DNA from: Tachypleus tridentatus
Lineage: Eukaryota; Arthropoda; Merostomata; Xiphosura; Limulidae
Reading direction: 5' to 3'
Assembly (NCBI RefSeq): GCF_004210375.1
Contig: NC_134837.1
Span: forward strand, 163,039,310 to 163,103,309
Length of the DNA: 64,000 bases
Position 1 is the stretch's first letter. Each line of letters starts with the position of its first letter. The notes beneath the pieces are model-generated. The model did no database searches. It saw nothing but the letters and a program-made list of their open reading frames with translations, and was not told the origin of the DNA. Both the position numbers and the translations under genes were made by a program. Below are positions 47,815 through 63,931 of this stretch, in pieces.

Positions 47815-47926
47815 ATGAGCCTTATGTACACCATTGAAAATTATTCAGGTGGACTTAATCAGTTTAATGTTCTTCTTGATGAGTTACATCAGAGACCTAG
47901 GACGGTTGATGGCATGTGTATATTTG
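47815..47926 (+). CDS. Weak candidate alternative first exon
   Basis: The ATG at 47815 has an in-frame TAG seven codons upstream. The first 35 or so codons read MSLMYTIENYSGGLNQFNVL then LDELHQRPRTVDGM, which is protein-like. After that the frame becomes Phe/Leu-rich and intron-like. A possible phase-1 donor ATGT|GTATAT lies near 47920, and a second at TCA G|GTGGAC near 47850. Either would splice in frame to MAGI exon 2. No similarity is recognised and the end is uncertain. Confidence 0.2.
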
Positions 47927-48125
47927 TGTTGTTACGTTTGTTCTATTCGGTTAAATTTTTAAATTCGCATTTCTGTTGTTTTTGTTTGTTTGCTTTTAGC
48001 AATTTGCTTTAGGTTATTACGTGATTAGTAAGAGTTGGTTGTATTTGCATATTAGGAGAGAATGACGTATGTTCACTAAAACACGAGTTTACGTAACTTT
48101 CGAAACGTAGAATGATAGCTTTTGT

Positions 48126-48250
48126 GTTTGTTTGTGTGTTTTCTTATAGCAAAGCCACATCGGACTATTTGCTGAGGCTTCCTAGGGGAATGGAACCCCT
48201 GATTGTAGCGTTGTAAATCTGTAGACTTACCGCGCTATATCAGCGGGGCC
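48126..48250 (-). mobile_element. SINE family B, variant
   Basis: The minus strand reads GGCCCCGCTGATATAGCGCG, a B-box region GGGGTTCCATTCCCC, and a tail GTGGCTTTGCTATAAG followed by a T/G-rich run on the + strand. The tail differs from other B copies, suggesting a subfamily. Confidence 0.7.
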
Positions 48251-49859
48251 CATAATAGCTTTTAGCCTATTCTTTTGAATTGCCGATATATTAGTTGTTG
48301 ATGTTACTTTTCAAAAAAGAAGTCATTTAAAAAATGTATGATTACAATGATCTATAGCAATACAAGTAGTTTTGAGGTTATGGATTTTACACATGAATGT
48401 TGATTATGTTTTCTGTGACAGACAGTGAAACATTGTGTTCAGAAAGCTCTCCATGTGCCTGTTTTGTTTTTGGTTTTTTCGAAGCTTTCTTTTTATTAAA
48501 TATGTAATAAAAAAAGAGTCGTCAGCGTCCTTTTATAGGTGTTAGTAAAGCCCGTCTATTTTTGCTTTTTGTAAGCAGTATCTTATAAGTATATTACGTG
48601 GTTTAATGTAGAAAGGTGTATTTGTATGTGCATTGTGTGTCTACACGAAGTGTGGCAAGCTTTAGGAAAATGTACAAGTCTGTTATGCAGAGAAAACCCG
48701 ATGTGTTAAAATATCATTTATGAATTGATGACGTCATTCTGATCCAAACTATGACAGGTCAGTTGCAACGTAATGCTCATGTAAAGAATAAAATACGTTT
48801 GTCCATTTTTCAGTTTTAATATGGTATTTGCATATCAACAGTTCTTTTGTGTTTTTTTTCCACTATCCGTCTGGTATTTACCCTCCTTTATCACGAACTC
48901 TCTAAAAGGTCATAGCATATATACTTTAACCCTCAACCCTGCACCTTAGGTTAATTTCATGTTTGACGTTCTGCTTCTTTTGCACAATTTTTTTAAAAAT
49001 CAACTTGAACGTAAACTGGCCAGAAACATGTTCGAATTATTGACAGTGAGTAACTGTATACATTGTCTGTAAAATAAAACCTACCACTTTTCATTCTTTT
49101 TTTAAGCTGGGTCTCGATAACTTCATAGTGAAAATCTAAGTATGATCATTCTGAAATTGTGTCAAGTACATTTAACACGGCGTTCCTTATTATATGTTAT
49201 GTAGTTATGAACGTTTTTGTTTCATACTTAAACTAGAGGAGTACCTTCTAGAAAGCTGTTTTGACCCTTAGGTACGTCTGACCTTGAAATAATCTCGTAG
49301 GAACCATGGCTAGACACGCGCAAGCCCATTATCTTTTTACAAAGTTATAAGGCCCAAATAAAATGAATAAATCATACCTTAACGGTGTGCACATGCATAT
49401 TATTGCGTAAAAAATTCTAGACTCGGTTTTGTCTGTTATCTGTTTAATGTTTTCCCTGACATTATGCATTTGACTTGAATGCTCTAACACTGTTGTATAA
49501 GTTGTACTTCTACAGAAGTTTGTATCGACGATCATGTCTGTGACTTGTGTTAATATAAGCTAATTTTGTCACGCTAATGATTTGTATATAAGCTTTATGG
49601 AATGAACACGACGTCGAGCTTATTTTTGTAACTTATTTTGTTATTAGTGTTTTTGAATAAAAAAAATGACTAACAAACGCCAGTACGGTTTTAACAGAAC
49701 ACCTAGTTCGTATTTGAAGTATTGTAAGGTTTAAATGACTAAGTGTCTGTGTAAATATAAATATAGGAGTGTTTGTCACACGGTAAATAAATAAAAAAAT
49801 TAGTCAGTGGGTTGGGGATTGCCGCAGGTACTCTTCATAACTTTTCCGCCGCTGGACTC
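48251..49859. other. Intronic stretch, nothing recognised
   Basis: AT-rich DNA upstream of the CCAAT/NRF1-like island. Confidence 0.5.
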
Positions 49860-49930
49860 TGGTGAATGGCCAATCGCGCGTGCCGGGCGTAACATCATGG
49901 GTGGACTTAACGTTCGGAATGCAGTTAACG
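49860..49930. promoter_or_regulatory. CCAAT plus NRF1-like GC island
   Basis: A CCAAT box at 49870-49874 directly abuts CGCGCGTGCCGG (49875-49886), which on the minus strand matches the NRF1 consensus at 10 of 12 positions. The surrounding 49830-49990 is the most CpG-rich non-repeat patch in this half of the intron. It lies about 1.8 kb upstream of the exon-like ORF at 51695 and could be its promoter. Confidence 0.35.
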
Positions 49931-51694
49931 AAGTTGGAACTTCTTTCAAAAAGCCGCCAATGTGAGAGGATGACCCCAACTTCTGACGAGGTTTCTGAAC
50001 GTGCTTTGTTTAGTTTTTCTGTGGACAGATGTTCATTTTGAACGTGTAAAAGGATGGATATTCGATGTTTTTATGTCCAGTGTAACCACAGTGTGATGAC
50101 GCAGGACAGAATCTATAAAATGTTTGAAAAACAAAGATTTCCATTTATTTTATGCTTGTGACTAGAAACGATAATGAATTTGCTCTAAGGGTCTCTATGT
50201 TCACACAGTCTTAGAAATCAGTGTGCAGTGTATAGTTTCTCGTTTGGAAAGTCGCATCATTTGTTCCAGACACTTGTGGGGGTGTATGTTGAGCATGATG
50301 TTGTTTTAAGCTGTGTTACTTAATCTGGATTCAGTTCGTGATGTTCATTATCACGTGCTACAGAAATGGAATGACAACGCATCATTTAAGGTTTTGTAAG
50401 AAATTATAGGTAGACAAAGCAGATTTGGGGTAACCTCAATTGTATACTTTCTAGGTAGTTTTTGTTAAAGCACTGTAATAGAAGACAGGAGAAAATTCTA
50501 AAGTTTAACTAATTTTGTACACTGATATATTTTAAAGATAAATTCGTAATATACGAAATGACATTGTACCTGGTAAGGCATCTTTGCGTACGTGAAGTTT
50601 TCCATTTACAACATTTGTATGTTGTAAATTGAATATGGGTTAGGCACGTGTAGAACAGGATGTATTTACTGTTTTCACTCTTGTAGAGAATGTTTTAGAA
50701 TTTTACACTTCTTCAGTGTAAAGATATAGCTAATGAACTACGTACTCAGAAGTGAGTTTATACAGCGTACGTTGAATTATACAAATTATACACTTGTAAC
50801 ATAAATGTGATGAGTACGTTGAAACTTGTTATCATAAAAGTACTCGACCTCTTTTTAGTAGTTTTCTTTAAATCCTTCTCTCCAAGCGATTAATGAAGTT
50901 AGCTGTATTATAAATTGTTTTTTTTATATGATCTTCGCATATCCTATCTGAGGTCAGTACTGTTCTTTATGTTATTTACCTTTACCTTACTAACAAAATG
51001 TATTGAAAAGTAACGCTTACATTGTGGTGAGTATCCTGTTTGTAAAAACTTAGTTAAGAATTCAGACTGACAAAATTTAACAGTAATATGTGTGTATGGT
51101 GGTGGTGTTTAGGCTGTATGTTTAGTTAATGTGGTGCACCGTCTTACATCAAAGTGCTTATGGTGAGACACTGAGATGCTGGCCTAGTCGTGTATATACA
51201 ATACAACTGAATGTTTTTTTTTTATTTAGAACAATGAGTGGGTGTTAAATCCATTATAGAGGTATTAGCAGTGTTATATATACAGACTTTTACCATGGAA
51301 TAAGATTCTTTTGACCTTTGTAGATTTGTCAACTACTGTTTCATTCATATTTACTGCTGCTGCTGTTAGTTATATTTAGTTACTAAAACTTACTCCTTAT
51401 TTTCTTACACAAAGTGTTAAAAATAATAGCACAGTGCAGGCTTTTGCAGGAATGATCATTGTTAAGAACCATACATTTTCACTCCAGGGAAGAGACAGAC
51501 ACCAAAACTCTCTATTTTGTCACACCTTGAAATAGTATGTCGCATATTGCTGTTCAGATCTTTCATCTGTAAATGGTCAGTTGAAAAGAGGTGCCATGTG
51601 TTGTTGGTCAGTTTAATTTCTATACTGGGATGTAAAAAAATAAAAATATACGAACATTTTTAGTTCAGTGTTCTAAATTTTTAACCCAGATTAA
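49931..51694. other. Intronic stretch before the exon-like ORF
   Basis: A short ATG frame (MGGLNVRNAVNEVGTSFKKP, then PM and a stop) lies near 49897-49963. Nothing else is recognised. Confidence 0.4.
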
Positions 51695-51845
51695 ATGGGA
51701 CCCTTTAAAGGTGTACTGACTATTTTTCGAAAACTTTTGTGTTGGGACAATTCTCCCAAAAACCATCGCTTAATGTATGAGGTTGTTTACAGAGACTCTG
51801 AAGAAACAGAAGTTTTGTATGGTATGGATGATCAGCTACCCATAG
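51695..51845 (+). CDS. Candidate alternative first coding exon of MAGI
   Basis: An ATG at 51695 is immediately preceded by an in-frame TAA (51692-51694) and opens 50 codons plus one base: MGPFKGVLTIFRKLLCWDN, then SPKNHRLMYEVVYRDSEETE and VLYGMDDQLPI. It ends ATA G|GTACGT, a strong donor in phase 1, the same phase as the authentic exon 1 donor. Spliced to 63099 it reads [16 protein letters not shown] without a break, giving a MAGI form without PDZ0. The composition, mixed charged and hydrophobic, is unlike the poly-Phe/Ile/Tyr ORFs typical of this intron. I do not recognise the peptide. It could instead be a chance ORF or an unknown repeat fragment. Confidence 0.45.
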
Positions 51846-52649
51846 GTACGTAACATCAGTATATGTAATACAGTGTTGTGTGCTTTAGTTATGAGGTTAT
51901 TTTAAATGTGTTTGGTAGTTTCAAATTCTTATAAGGATGCATTCATAATTTTGAGACTATTGTCTGTGAGACACGGATCTTGGAAATTAGTTATTTTTAA
52001 TGAATGGAAGTATCAGTATGTATATAAGTATTCTTTACTGAGTAGAAACTAATCATAAAGTTGATAAGGAGAATATACTTCTCACAGATATGAGCAAATT
52101 TCAAACTATTAACTCATTAAAGGGGAACGTATGGATAAATTGTAAAAGGTTTTTAAAGCCTATTTTGTGTTGAATTTTCGTGAATGTTTTACAGTGATGT
52201 TAAAGTTATACAAGTTACTTGATCAGAAGAAATACCAGAGAAGCAAATTACAAGTTGCATAAAGTCATTATAATGTGAACAACAATGGTTATAATATCTG
52301 TGTTGTCACAATGCGTCTCATTGTTTTTAACATGGATATTGATTTGTTTGATGTTCAGTTGCGTCTCTCACACTATTGTTTTGTTGGTATAATTGAAATT
52401 TATAATATTTTATCTGTAACAAGGAAAACATGTATTTGATGATCTGTTATATGATCTGAAACACAGTTGACTAGTCATTCAACTTGTTGTAATGCAACAC
52501 TACTGTTTAATTTCTGGCTTTCAGATGATGTCCAAATAAAGAGTCATCTTTACATGCAGAATCTACAGCAAATTAATTAATTATTAAATTATGTCCTTCC
52601 AACTGAAATAACCAGTGATACCAGTTTCACTAAGCAATGCTGGGCATAT
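51846..52649. other. Intronic stretch, nothing recognised
   Basis: AT-rich DNA following the candidate exon's donor. Confidence 0.5.
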
Positions 52650-52790
52650 TGACCTGAAGATGACCTGAGAGGGTCAAAACATTGTTCTGTACTTTATTTT
52701 AATTAAAGTTTTAATACCTGTACCAGCCATCTTTAGAATTCATTTTCACTTCATGTGGATTTCTCATTATCATGAATATGTTTCACTCAT
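52650..52790 (+). mobile_element. Dispersed terminal-segment repeat with hammerhead-like block
   Basis: It holds GACCTGAAGATGACCTGAGA then GGGTCAAAACATTGTTCTG, AATTAAAGTTTTAATACC, TGTACCAGCCATC and ATGTGGATTTCTCATTATCATG, the same block order as the 8.3 kb copies. Confidence 0.5.
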
Positions 52791-53193
52791 TCCCAAGAAA
52801 TGTTCATTGGTATCACTTGAATGTATAACACTGGAATATTAGAATTTCTTACGACTTTGCATTCCATTCTGATAAAATGCAAGAAAACTACCATAATTTT
52901 GCCATTCATACATCATAATTCATCATAGTCTTTATTAATAATGTCAAACATAACAACCTTTATTATCAAGTTCTGAAAAGTAACTTTCTTTATTTATTTC
53001 CTTCACCATTGTCCTTTTGTATTCATTTCCCATTTCTCATGCATGCATATGAACATTTGACCTAACATATCAATATAACTGCCTAATGCATATAATTACA
53101 ATATATATTCTTAATTCTTAATTCCATGTGGGTGAAGAGTTGACCACTTGGGTATTTTATATAAGCAAGCTTGAAGGACTAGATTTTTGGTGA

Positions 53194-53262
53194 TGGGAAT
53201 TTGAACCAGTGACTTGCAGCTTGCAAGTTAAGCACCCTAACCACCAGACCATGTCAGGCTAT
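53194..53262 (-). mobile_element. tRNA-like SINE head
   Basis: The minus strand reads AGCCTGACATGGTCTGGTGG then TTAGGGTGCTTAAC and a B box GGTTCAAATTCC. It has the layout of a tRNA with A and B boxes but no clear acceptor pairing and no clear family A body, so it is taken as a short SINE relic rather than a tRNA gene. Confidence 0.5.
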
Positions 53263-53664
53263 ACAAATAATTACAATATATTTTATTTTAAATACATTTC
53301 CAGTGTGAAAATAGAAGATTGTTGTTGTTGTAAATTTTTTCGTGAAAAAAATGTTTGTATGAAACAAAATCTTACAACTTCGTGAGAGTTTGAATTCAAA
53401 GTAATCTTAAAGACAAGATTATGCCATTATGTGTGGCATGGATTGAATGACCAAAAATTTGCATAATCAATATTTAATTTGCATAATACTAAACTGAGGA
53501 GATGACTGACATTATTTTATGTTTATAACTGATTTTTTGTTATAGGTATAATATTAAAAAAATATATTATTCTTCACTTCTTTTGTAGAGTGTAATCTTA
53601 ACTCATTCTGTGTCAGAAAGCAATGTTGACTGTGGAGTTTATTCACTTTTATGCTCATTAGTAT

Positions 53665-54592
53665 AGAGATGTCAACGATTTCAAATGACAGAGCATAATG
53701 ATTGTAGACAGAGCCCTTTATCATTTTCAATTACTAGGCCTGACCAATGTCTCTAAGCTGTTTATTATTATATTTATTATTATAACTATTATTATTCATT
53801 ACTGCTATAGATTGCTCATTTATGACTGTGTTTTGTGTATTTAATAAATAAATTTTAAAAAATTTTTTGAAAATTTTTTCATATTCTGAATTTTTACTCA
53901 TAAATGTCGTTATTTGTGTCATTTTGTCTTCGCCTCAGCCTTTTGTTGGTGAGATGCCAATTTATGTATGTCTGGAACAATCGTTTATCCCACCATGTGC
54001 CACAGAAAAATCGATGTGACAAACTGTACAAAATGCATGACTGTCACTGACTTTTGTTACAATAACCAGATATTTTGCACTATACTCTTTCCTAAATTTT
54101 TGATTCACAGTTTTAGCCCTTTTAGATTTCCCAGAACCAAGACAGCCTGGTGAACGAGACCTCTTTTTTTTCATTTGTGAATGATTGCATTGGTGTTTCT
54201 ATGCCGCTTAGAAAACGAGAAATATCCATTTACACGAGCACTGATTGGCTGACAAGCACTGATGACATAACTATGGGTTTCCCCATGTACCCAGTATGGA
54301 GACACACTACACTGAAACTATTGGTAGATGTCGGAGATACAAATATTTTTTATTATTTCAAGCACAAACATGATTATCACAAGTAGTCTTTTATTTATTA
54401 TCAAAATTTATTTGTATCTCACTACAAATTTTCTTTTCACCCCTTTCAAGCCCTGGAGGAACAATTTATCACTTTATTGTATAGGCCTATATAATATATA
54501 ATAATTTGGGAGTCGCAACAAGTCATAATATTTGTCTGTATGAGCATATAGTCGTAATGATTATGCTCAAATCGTAATGGTTGGCATCTCTG
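53665..54592 (-). mobile_element. Non-autonomous hAT-type element with TIRs and near-TSD
   Basis: Left end AGAGATGTCAACGATTTCAA and right end (complement) CAGAGATGCCAACCATTACG are inverted repeats that both continue into a GAGCATAAT block, about 40 bp in all. TTAGTAT sits outside both ends (53658-53664 and 54593-54599), consistent with an 8 bp duplication. The 0.9 kb interior holds a BED-like N-terminus and no transposase core. Confidence 0.75.
53734..54174 (-). pseudogene. BED-finger N-terminus of a hAT-type protein, frameshifted
   Basis: From 54174 the minus strand reads a basic leader MKKKRSRSPGCLGSGKSKRA, then FRKEYSAKYLVIVTKVSDSH and AFCTVCHIDFSVAHGGIND, ending CSRH. C-x2-C with HGG...H fits a BED/hAT zinc finger. 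A +1 shift after RH resumes KLASHQQKAEAKTK, so the original protein continued. The remaining part (to 53734) is low complexity. It is a passenger remnant, not a gene. Confidence 0.65.
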
Positions 54593-54599
54593 TTAGTAT

Positions 54600-56299
54600 T
54601 ATCACAGTTATTGGTTTAGTTTTATCATTGTTGTCACCTTGTAGTTATTTTATGTAATAGCTGCTCTCTTGTAAAAGTATGTTATACCAGTGAGTAGTAT
54701 TGTAGGCATATCTTTCTGCATGCTTTTGTGTAGAGTAATAGAGTAATAAGAATATTACTCAACAATATTGCATTCTTCTTGTAAAGCTAGAGGAGAAACA
54801 CCTACTTGCCTATGGTATTTATTAACATCATTTTCTTGTAGAGTCAGAAGACCAATTATCATCTGTGTCTGTTATTCATCATTATTCATGTAAAGCCATA
54901 AGAGGAATGCACATTAGTATACATTAATGTAAATCATCAACTCTTTTTAAAACGTTTTTATCATTATTAATCATTTACGATCTATCTTCTATTATATAAC
55001 TTTAATTAGTTGCTTTAAGTAGGGCAGAAACAATGTGATACTCAAAAAGTACCTAACTCATGGTTATGAATGTCTTCTTCCTCTCTCTTTTGTTAAATCC
55101 AGGATATGATGGCTTATACTTTCCTGTGTTAAGTATTTATGGGTATTTCAAAGTACAAAAAAATTAAATGGTGTAAAAGCCAACCCAACAACTTATTTAA
55201 CAACAAAAAAAAAAAAAGAAAAGAAATTGTTCATTTAAGTATGTTCCATTTTAGTTACATTTTGTTAGTGTGGGCATATACATTAGTTCTAGTCATTTGT
55301 TTCTTCTTATTGTGTTGAAATTGGTAATATGAAACTAAGTAATAAGCAAGAAAACTGTATAATCAGTTTTATGCTTATGATGTCGGTAAAAACGTTTTAA
55401 ATGATTACAGACAGTGACAGAATTATATAGTCATATGAAAACGTATAAACTAAACGAGTTTATAAAAACATTTTCCAGTAACATAAAATTAATCTTGTAG
55501 AGAACTTGTATGTTGGGCTTGCATATTCCTAAGTTTCTTTGTTGTATATCTCCTAAACGAAACTCCTGTACCTGTAACTAGAATGGGTATAGGATAATTT
55601 TTACATGGGGGTATCCCTATTTAGATGTACAAGTTGCTTTTATGTAGTGCAGTGAGAACGTGGTCAAAGCATGTTGTAAGTTAAGTGCTGGTTTCCTTAC
55701 TTGATGAGAGTTTATAACAACATTCATCTCTTCATGTATTACAAATAACTTGAAAATGACAAATAAGTATTGCTGTTATCTAATAAATGTATGTTAAGTC
55801 AGTTCTTGAATATTTAACAAAGATCTTGGTTCCCACATTATGAAGAGTGAAACACAGTAAAAGGAAGTGTGATGTAAATCTCAACTGCGTTTTCATATTG
55901 ATTTGCTAGTTTGGTAATGTGAAATATTTATTAAAACTTACCTGTATTGTAGTTTTTGTTAGTATATTTCTTTCTTCAGATGTTATGCTGCAAGATGTAT
56001 AATAAACAAACATGGTTGGAACATAATTCACTTACATATCACTAGATGGCGCCGATCACTATTAATAAATATACTGTTTTACTTTTCTTTTTTATTAAAA
56101 TGACGTGAACATTTGTTTATATTATGATCTATGTGTATATAGATAAAGTATATACAGTACTTAAATGTGTAGCTGTAATTACGATACATGTAATTAAAAA
56201 TATAACTTCATCAATGATATATATCCTCTGTTTTGCAGGATTGCTATTTGATAAATCTTAGTGGTTAAACAGTTATTAGTGTGGTGTTTGTGTGAGCAA
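54600..56299. other. Intronic stretch, CTCF-like site only
   Basis: A poly-A/AAAG run lies near 55206-55226. The CTCF-like motif is at 56041. Confidence 0.5.
56041..56052 (+). promoter_or_regulatory. CTCF-like motif
   Basis: ACTAGATGGCGC preceded by TC gives 13 of 14 matches to CCASYAGRKGGCRS. It is the same 12-mer as the minus-strand site near 23.7 kb. Confidence 0.3.
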
Positions 56300-56325
56300 A
56301 CGCGCGCGCACGTGTGTGTGTGTGT
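56300..56325. repeat. Alternating purine-pyrimidine tract
   Basis: ACGCGCGCGC followed by ACGTGTGT and further TG repeats gives 26 bp of strict alternation, prone to form Z-DNA. Confidence 0.9.
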
Positions 56326-56575
56326 TAGTTTTTCCCGAGATATGCGTGAGATCTCTCTCTCTGTGAAACCGACAACTCAGTTTCTCCCATGAGAAGGCTT
56401 GGAGAAGGTCATCACCTGTTGGATTAATTTGATTACGAATAATTCACCTCTGTAATATAAAAGTTAGAAGAAACTTTCAGGTTTTCAAAAGCAGTACAAA
56501 TAGTTCAACGTGTGTTGTTTTTTAAACTTAAAACTACACTGTACACGATGTAAAAGTTAAGTTAATGATAGTATT

Positions 56576-56783
56576 GGCCTGGCGTCGCGCTAAACATGCT
56601 CGCCCTCCCAGCCGTGGGGGTGTATAATGTGACGGTCAATCCCACTATTCGTTGGTAAAAGAGTAGCCCCAGAGTTGGCGGTGGGTGGTGATGACTAGCT
56701 GCCTTCCCTCTAGTCTTACACTGCTAAATTAGGGACGGCTAGCACAGATAGCCCTCGAGTAGCTTTGTGCGAAATTCCAAAAC
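56576..56783 (+). mobile_element. SINE family A lacking A and B boxes, perfect TSD
   Basis: The copy keeps the first eight bases of the family (GGCCTGGC) and then jumps to GTCGCGCTAAACATGCTCGCC, losing about 60 bp that hold both Pol III promoter boxes. The rest is well preserved. Exact 12 bp duplications AATGATAGTATT flank it at 56564-56575 and 56784-56795. Confidence 0.93.
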
Positions 56784-56795
56784 AATGATAGTATT

Positions 56796-57480
56796 ACATA
56801 TCCTCATCTTAAAATAATCCGTAATGCTTAGAAACTTTGTGTAGCTTTTCGAATTGCAGACAGAATATTTCGGCCATTAATTCATCTATCCTTTTTTGCA
56901 CCTAACCCAGTTATATCCACTTGTCAATATTTTTCATTGCTGTGGTGGTATTTTATTTATTTATTGAGTACTGATATTCTTATTCAGTGTTATAATTTAT
57001 ATCTTTTTTAAAGCGGTTTCTAAGATGACCGAAGTGAATCAAAACAAAACTTTGATATGCTTTGACAAATTTATAAGAACACAGTTCTCCACTTGGTACT
57101 GAGTTGTTTGAAGAAAAAGAAATCCAGGTCGTACGAGATCTGTTTATTTTTTTAAGAGTACGTAATGGATGTAGAAAAGAAGCTAAAACGGGGTCATTTA
57201 GCCAGATTAATTTATTGAGTTCATTGTACTGGATAGTTTATAACCCCATGGAGAAACCTGTACAAGAATAGCACAGTTGCTTTTTTTTTTTTAATAGCGT
57301 ATCAAAATCCACTTTTAGGGGAAGGAATGTTTGTGATTTAATGAATATCGCGTTATATATCCCGAAAAATATCAAAAACTTTGAATAATGTTAAAAAGTA
57401 AAGTATAACAGAAGATATATTGTTAAAGACTAAGGTCTGTCTGGTTTATGCGTTTTATGATACGTGATTGCGTTCGTTTC
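56796..57480. other. Intronic stretch, nothing recognised
   Basis: AT-rich spacer between a SINE and the mariner-type MITE. Confidence 0.5.
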
Positions 57481-57482
57481 TA

Positions 57483-57888
57483 TTAGGTTGAGGAATAATT
57501 CGTGAGCGTTTTTAAATAATTTCATTCAAGCATTACATGCAAGACTATACAATACTTCAATGCATGAACACATTACACCCAAAACATTTATTATGATACT
57601 TTATTTCATGTAATACCTAGGTATATAGTATGCATTGTTTTAAACGAAATTGCAAGAAATTAAATGCGAAAAGCAGATGGTGTCGAAAATGCTCGATTTT
57701 GTCCACTTGACATTCCATTTAATGAGCTGAAAATGAAAGCAAAAATTAAAGACATGAAAATCAAACACACCATCTATTAGAGCAAAAAAATATTTACCAA
57801 ATGACATGAAATATTTTGCGAAAGCGTTTCATTTATGAATATATTTTTGTAACTTGAAAAAACGCTCACGAATTATTCCTCAACCCAA
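57483..57888. mobile_element. Mariner-type MITE
   Basis: A 406 bp element with about 30 bp inverted ends: TTAGGTTGAGGAATAATTCG (left) against TTGGGTTGAGGAATAATTCG (right, complement), both continuing TGAGCGTTTTT, with one mismatch. TA flanks both ends (57481-57482, 57889-57890). The interior has no intact transposase frame. Confidence 0.88.
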
Positions 57889-58497
57889 TAGTATTGGAAA
57901 ACGAGAAAAATAAGCGTTGAAAAGATTCATATGTTAGTTTTTACGTTTTATGCAAGTTCTCTCTGTGTAACAAGTCTACTATTTTAAATCTTGTTATGTA
58001 CACCTATGCTCAACCAAATTAGCACAAACTAGAGAGAAACATGTATATTGTACTTGTAAAGAAAATTAGTATTATTACTCGATCTGAAAGAAAAAAAAAA
58101 GGCCTGGAATGATAATGTTCTTCAAGAAAGATAGCAGGTAATATATTTAGTTAAGGGGCTAACTGAGTACAAAAATAACATGTTTGGGTCATTCAATGGT
58201 AAGCTGTTCTTTCCATGAGATTTTGACTGTATCTACACTCCCAATTCTGGCGGTGGTAAGAATAACAAAAGCTGCTTGCCATAGCTTTATTGGGTTAAAC
58301 TAGAATATGTCAGCTGATCAGATATCTTAAAGTTTAATGTAAAGTCATATTTACCACCACAAACTAAACTCTTCTTTTAACGAAGAAACCAAACCATTTG
58401 TTTGAATACAGAGCTAGAAGCCTTCGGTGACATGTGTGGTCGATTTATAAAACAAAAAATGGTTTTAAAATATAAAAAATATATACCATACCAGTAT

Positions 58498-58602
58498 TTG
58501 TTTGTAACTAAGCACAAAGCTGCACAATAAGCTATCTGTGTTCTGCCCACCACGGGTATCGAAACCTGGTTTCTAGCGTTTTAAGTTCGCAGACTCTTAC
58601 CA
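58498..58602 (-). mobile_element. SINE family B, 5'-truncated
   Basis: The minus strand carries the B box GGTTTCGATACCCGTGG followed by GGGCAGAACACAGATAG and GCAGCTTTGTGCTTAG. The A-box end is missing. Confidence 0.75.
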
Positions 58603-63931
<5,329 letters not shown>

